Source: an uncultured Veillonella sp. (lineage in GTDB: Bacteria > Bacillota > Negativicutes > Veillonellales > Veillonellaceae). From it: a DNA stretch of 17,759 nt. The notes under the pieces are model-generated. The model was not told the origin of the DNA, did not search any database, and saw nothing but the letters and a program-made list of their open reading frames with translations. Shown here piece after piece: positions 14,342 to 17,759 of the stretch. Both the position numbers and the translations under genes were made by a program. Numbering within the stretch: position 1 is the first letter of the stretch; each line of letters opens with the position of its first letter. The stretch lies in the NCBI GenBank assembly GCA_900550455.1, contig URSE01000016.1, positions 1 to 17,759 on the forward strand, read 5' to 3'.

Positions 14342-15679
14342 ATGAAGATTATTGTTGTCGGTGCCGGTAAGGTGGGCTATTCCCTAGCCCAACGCTTGAT
14401 TAAGGATAGACACGATGTGTATGTGGTGGAAAAATCAGAGGACCGCATCAAAAACCTAGAAAACAATCTGGATGCTAACCTTGTACAGGGGTCTGGCTCT
14501 GATGTAAACGTCCTCAATACTATAGGATGTTCTGATGTGGGCATGCTCATAGCCGTGACGGATATTGATGAAGTTAATATGCTGGCCTGTTCTGTGGCTA
14601 AGATGATGGGGGTGCCTCAAACTATAGCCCGTGTTCGCAATGAGGAATACGGCCAAATCGAGAATGATACCATTCAGGAACAGTTAGGTGTAGACCTCTT
14701 TATCAATCCAGAACGGGTCACAGCTAATGAAGTCATGGAAATTATTCAAACACCAGCGGCTCTTGATGTGGGTGAATTTGCCAATGGGGCAGTTAAATTG
14801 GTGGAGGTTAAGGTCCATAAAGATCACTTTTTGATCGGCCACCGCCTTATGGATGCGAAACTACCTGAGAATGTTTTGGTTGTTGGAATCCTTCGTAAGG
14901 GTCATATGATAATCCCTCATGGGCAAACTCAGATAGAGCAGGGAGACAATGTTTTCTTCCTAGGGAGCTCTCAGGGCATTAAAGAAATCCAAGAAACCTT
15001 CCACGAGGTAGCGGTATTGGCAAAACGGGTCCTCGTCATTGGCGCGGGCCTTATGGGCCGCCATTTGACTTTGATGTTAGAAAAGGCTGGATACGATGTA
15101 AAGGTTATTGATAAGGATTACGACCGTTGCGAAAAACTAGCTGCTCTAGTGGACGATACCATGGTTATCCACGGGGATGCTACTAATATGGAACTGTTAG
15201 AAGCTGAGGAAATCGGTGATTGCGATATCGTCGTAGCCTTGACCGATGATGATAAGCTCAACCTCTTGGTAGCCCTCTTGGGCAAGCACATGGGTATATC
15301 CAAGACCTTTGTCCGCGTAGGACGGCCTGAATATATCACCCTTATGGAACAGGTGGGAATCGATGTTGTATTTAGCCCTCGCCTTCTTACCACTGGAGAA
15401 ATAATGCGGCGGGTACGCTCTGGTGATGACCTAGTATCTTTGTCTCTCTTTGGTGGTGCCAAGGCGGAAGCAGTAGAAGTGGAAATTACTAATCGTTCTC
15501 CTGTAGCCGGTAAGGCTCTGAAGGATATTCGCATTCCTGGAAAAGCCTTAGTGGGTGCCGTTATACGGGCGGAAAAATCCATTGTTCCATCTGGTATGAC
15601 AGAACTTTTACCGGGCGATCATATTGTTATTTTTACCCTTCCTGACTTTGTAACGGATGTTTTAGACTATTTGAAATAG
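14342..15679 (+). CDS. trkA: Trk potassium uptake regulatory subunit TrkA
   Basis: 445 residues with the full tandem architecture RCK_N-RCK_C-RCK_N-RCK_C. The first Rossmann motif is GAGKVG (7-12) with acidic E30 after the second strand, and the second is GAGLMG (234-239) with D257. Both suit NAD(H) or ATP-type dinucleotide binding. C-terminal RCK_C regions lie at about 145-220 and 370-445. TrkA forms the cytoplasmic gating ring of the TrkH channel. The start at 14342 is fixed because no start codon exists in frame between it and the cvfB stop. The nearest purine tract, AGGGAAG (14321-14327), is 14 nt away, so the ribosome site is weak. trkH follows after 12 nt. Confidence 0.94.
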   Translation: MKIIVVGAGKVGYSLAQRLIKDRHDVYVVEKSEDRIKNLENNLDANLVQGSGSDVNVLNTIGCSDVGMLIAVTDIDEVNMLACSVAKMMGVPQTIARVRNEEYGQIENDTIQEQLGVDLFINPERVTANEVMEIIQTPAALDVGEFANGAVKLVEVKVHKDHFLIGHRLMDAKLPENVLVVGILRKGHMIIPHGQTQIEQGDNVFFLGSSQGIKEIQETFHEVAVLAKRVLVIGAGLMGRHLTLMLEKAGYDVKVIDKDYDRCEKLAALVDDTMVIHGDATNMELLEAEEIGDCDIVVALTDDDKLNLLVALLGKHMGISKTFVRVGRPEYITLMEQVGIDVVFSPRLLTTGEIMRRVRSGDDLVSLSLFGGAKAEAVEVEITNRSPVAGKALKDIRIPGKALVGAVIRAEKSIVPSGMTELLPGDHIVIFTLPDFVTDVLDYLK

Positions 15680-15691
15680 GGGATTTGCTGT

Positions 15692-17173
15692 ATGCGCATT
15701 CGTGCTATAAGCCGACTCATAGGTCAATTGATTATGATTTATGCGGCTATTTTGCTATTGCCCTTTGCTTATTCTTGTCTAGTAGGGCCTCGAGAGTGGT
15801 CCTTCTTACTGGTCTCAATCCTGGGCTTAGCCCTGGGCGGAGGCCTCTTTACCTATGGGGAAAAGAGCAACCAGTTCTTCTTGCGTGATTCCTACCTAGT
15901 AGTTGCTTCGACCTGGGTGGCTACGGCTGTTTTAGGAGCCTTACCCTTTATGGGGGCTGGTTATTTAACATCCCCTGTAGATGCCCTTTTTGAATCCATT
16001 TCGGGGATTACTGCTACGGGTGCTAGTGTCATAGCTAATGTGGATGGCCTTCCTCAGTCCTTTATTCTCTGGCGGTCTATTATGCACTGGCTAGGAGGGA
16101 TGGGGATTATCGTCTTGGTCTTGGCGGTTTTTCGTAACCTACGGGCCGATTCGGCCTACCTCTTTAAAGCGGAAGCTTCCATGCCAAGGCCAGGGGCCGT
16201 CTTACCTCGGATCCGGACCATGGCGACAGAACTCTGGGGCCTATATGTAGGTTTTAGTCTCTTGTGCTTTGCCCTCTTGTGGCTAGTCGGTGGACTCAGC
16301 CCCTTCCATGCTCTTAATGTTACTATGTCGACTATTTCCACAGGTGGTTTTTTGCCCACATCAGATGGGGTCTTTAATTACCATCATAACTATTTAGTCA
16401 TGACCATTATTGGAATCTTTATGGTTATTGGTGGGGGTAATTTCGCCCTCTACTATTCGGTTAAACGCTTGGGTCTAGGGTCTCTTTTGGCAGATTTGGA
16501 GTTTAAGGTATACATAGGCATCCTCCTCTTAGGAGGCTTTTTAATTGGGTCTAGCCTCTGGATGAGCCTAGACTCCAATCCGATCCATGCCTATGCCAAT
16601 GGCCTCTTTATGTACATATCTATGCAGACTGGGACGGGCTTTGCCATCGGTAACTATGACCAGTGGCCTAACTTCGCCCAAATGATTCTTTTCCTGTCTA
16701 CCTTTATCGGCGGCTGTTCAGGATCTACCGCAGGGGCTATTAAAGTATTTCGCTTCATCGTAATGTTTAAATCCATAGGTATCTATCTTCGTCAGTCTAT
16801 CCACCCCAATCAAGTACAGGTTCTTAGGCTTAACGGACGGGTGATGCAAAGCTCTTGGATTCGCCGGATTTGGCAATTCTTCTTCGCTTACATGACTGTG
16901 TATGGGGTTTCGACTCTACTTCTAACCTTGAGTGGCTTATCCTATACAGAAGCCCTAGAATGTACATCTGCTACCTTGAGCAACGTGGGCCTTTCCTTTG
17001 GCCGTTGGGGGCCAACCGTGGCCTTTGATACATTGCCTAGTCTAGCCAAGTTGGTATGCATTGTAGATATGGTTTTAGGGAGACTTGAAATCTTTACAGT
17101 TCTAGTTGTTTTGCATCCTGACTTCTGGAGCGGCTACTTTATTAAACCTAAAAATGAGGTAACTCGCCTATGA
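15692..17173 (+). CDS. trkH: Trk potassium uptake membrane subunit TrkH
   Basis: 493 residues, very hydrophobic, normal length for TrkH. This is the K+-conducting subunit in the inner membrane, built from four M1-P-M2 repeats. Four filter loops are visible: ITATGAS (106-112), ISTGGF (215-220), QTGTGF (312-317) and SNVGLSFG (430-437), each with the central glycine that makes these channels K+-selective. HWLGGMGII (132-140), the intramembrane-loop segment GGCSGSTAGAIKVFRF (340-355), and MVLGRLEIFT (460-469) are further family marks. It lies 12 nt after trkA, so both subunits should be made together. The last 4 nt overlap the next gene. Confidence 0.95.
   Translation: MRIRAISRLIGQLIMIYAAILLLPFAYSCLVGPREWSFLLVSILGLALGGGLFTYGEKSNQFFLRDSYLVVASTWVATAVLGALPFMGAGYLTSPVDALFESISGITATGASVIANVDGLPQSFILWRSIMHWLGGMGIIVLVLAVFRNLRADSAYLFKAEASMPRPGAVLPRIRTMATELWGLYVGFSLLCFALLWLVGGLSPFHALNVTMSTISTGGFLPTSDGVFNYHHNYLVMTIIGIFMVIGGGNFALYYSVKRLGLGSLLADLEFKVYIGILLLGGFLIGSSLWMSLDSNPIHAYANGLFMYISMQTGTGFAIGNYDQWPNFAQMILFLSTFIGGCSGSTAGAIKVFRFIVMFKSIGIYLRQSIHPNQVQVLRLNGRVMQSSWIRRIWQFFFAYMTVYGVSTLLLTLSGLSYTEALECTSATLSNVGLSFGRWGPTVAFDTLPSLAKLVCIVDMVLGRLEIFTVLVVLHPDFWSGYFIKPKNEVTRL
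17156..17160 (+). promoter_or_regulatory. Ribosome binding site of the metallo-hydrolase gene
   Basis: GAGGT inside the end of trkH, 9 nt before the ATG at 17170. It supports the start that overlaps the trkH stop (ATGA type). Confidence 0.55.
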
Positions 17174-17759
17174 TGGTTTACAACTTGACACTAGGTCTCT
17201 ATCGGGTCCATTGTTACATCCTAGAAGAGGAGGGTCAGGTGGTCCTTATCGATCCAGGAGCACGGGGTGATCTCATAGAGGTGCGGTTACGGGCTTTGGG
17301 ATCGCCTCAAGTCTTAGCCATCATTTTGACCCATGGCCATGTGGATCACACATCAGCCGCATCAGACTTGGCAGATACCTATGGCTGTCCGGTCTATGCC
17401 CACCCTTTAGAAGAGGCTGTCATCCGCTTGAAACGTTTAGTCCCAAGGGCCTATGTTAAGGCATTTGATGTTAGGATCAGGGACTTAGAGGAAGGTCCCT
17501 TACGAGTAGGGCCCTTTGACCTAACTATTTATCATATGCCCGGCCATAGCCCAGGCCATTTAGTCATTGCCTGTCAGAATCATCTCTTCACAGGAGACCT
17601 TCTTTTTAGGGGGACTGTGGGAACTACAGATACTTTTGGGGGTAGCCAAGTTGATTTACATAGGAGCCTGAGCTCGTTGTTAGCCTGGCCTGATGAGACC
17701 CTGGTTCATCCTGGCCATGGTCCAGCGACAAGCATAGGAGCGGAACGAGAGAATATTTT
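17170..17759 (+). CDS. Metallo-beta-lactamase-fold hydrolase, glyoxalase II-like (3' partial)
   Basis: 196 full codons are visible before the window ends; by family length (about 205-210 residues) only a short C-terminal piece should be missing. Zinc ligands of the fold are all present in order: the THGHVDH motif, the histidine in MPGHSPGH, the aspartate in TGDLLF, and the histidine in HPGHGP, followed by TSIGAERENI, the usual end of this subgroup. It belongs to the small YcbL-like hydrolases related to glyoxalase II, which cleave thioesters such as S-lactoylglutathione in some members; the real substrate here is unknown. There is no signal peptide, so it is probably cytoplasmic. It overlaps trkH by 4 nt. 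ATG 17173 is an alternative start one codon later. Confidence 0.88.
   Translation, partial: MMVYNLTLGLYRVHCYILEEEGQVVLIDPGARGDLIEVRLRALGSPQVLAIILTHGHVDHTSAASDLADTYGCPVYAHPLEEAVIRLKRLVPRAYVKAFDVRIRDLEEGPLRVGPFDLTIYHMPGHSPGHLVIACQNHLFTGDLLFRGTVGTTDTFGGSQVDLHRSLSSLLAWPDETLVHPGHGPATSIGAERENI

Noticed and set aside
17185..17190. TTGACA hexamer near the start of the metallo-hydrolase gene
   Set aside because: No -10 element follows at 16-18 nt, and the hexamer encodes conserved N-terminal residues of the protein.
1..17759. Mobile elements, CRISPR arrays, tRNA or rRNA genes, riboswitches
   Set aside because: No direct-repeat arrays, transposase or integrase motifs, cloverleaf-like sequence or leader long enough for a riboswitch were seen; nearly all of the sequence is coding.

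Overview
The window is a dense run of 17 protein-coding genes plus one short open reading frame. All lie on the + strand and read like one long housekeeping chromosome segment of an anaerobic Firmicute, most likely a diderm member of the Negativicutes (Veillonella/Dialister-like). That placement is an inference. It rests on the DUF5693-csaB pair, the two-subunit transketolase, the ftsE-ftsX-coiled-coil M23 peptidase-S41 peptidase order, the obg-yhbY-nadD-yqeK-LCP-rsfS order and moderate GC. No marker here fixes the genus. I see no phage, insertion sequence, CRISPR, tRNA or rRNA signal.

Layout: (1) 1-3122, a 5'-truncated polytopic DUF5693 membrane protein overlapping csaB, a polysaccharide pyruvyl transferase (cell-wall polymer modification). 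(2) 3142-4907, a split transketolase (N- and C-terminal halves as separate genes). (3) 4917-8830, a cell-wall remodelling module: ftsE, ftsX, a secreted coiled-coil M23 peptidase and a membrane-anchored PDZ/S41 peptidase. (4) 8875-13381, a ribosome-maturation and cofactor module: obgE, yhbY, an unrecognised 51-residue membrane miniprotein, nadD, yqeK, an LCP-family envelope protein and rsfS. (5) 13382-14299, cvfB, an S1-domain RNA-binding protein. (6) 14342-17173, trkA and trkH, a potassium uptake system. (7) 17170-17759, a metallo-beta-lactamase-fold hydrolase cut off by the window end.

The genes are tightly packed. Seven junctions overlap or abut (8, 20, 1, 0, 11, 0 and 4 nt) and the widest gaps are only 44 nt (before obgE) and 42 nt (before trkA). 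No convincing intergenic promoter or rho-independent terminator was found, so long cotranscription is plausible. No gene-free stretch longer than 300 bases exists.

Functionally, modules 1 and 3 and the LCP protein concern the envelope: wall-polymer pyruvylation, division-linked peptidoglycan cutting and periplasmic proteolysis. Module 4 groups three factors that act on the large ribosomal subunit (ObgE, YhbY, RsfS) with NAD synthesis and diadenosine tetraphosphate turnover. I found no clearly new multi-gene system. The points most worth a second look are the overlooked 51-residue membrane protein, the LCP protein lacking several normally conserved ligand residues, the catalytically intact FtsEX-partner peptidase translationally coupled to an S41 protease, and the DUF5693-csaB coupling.
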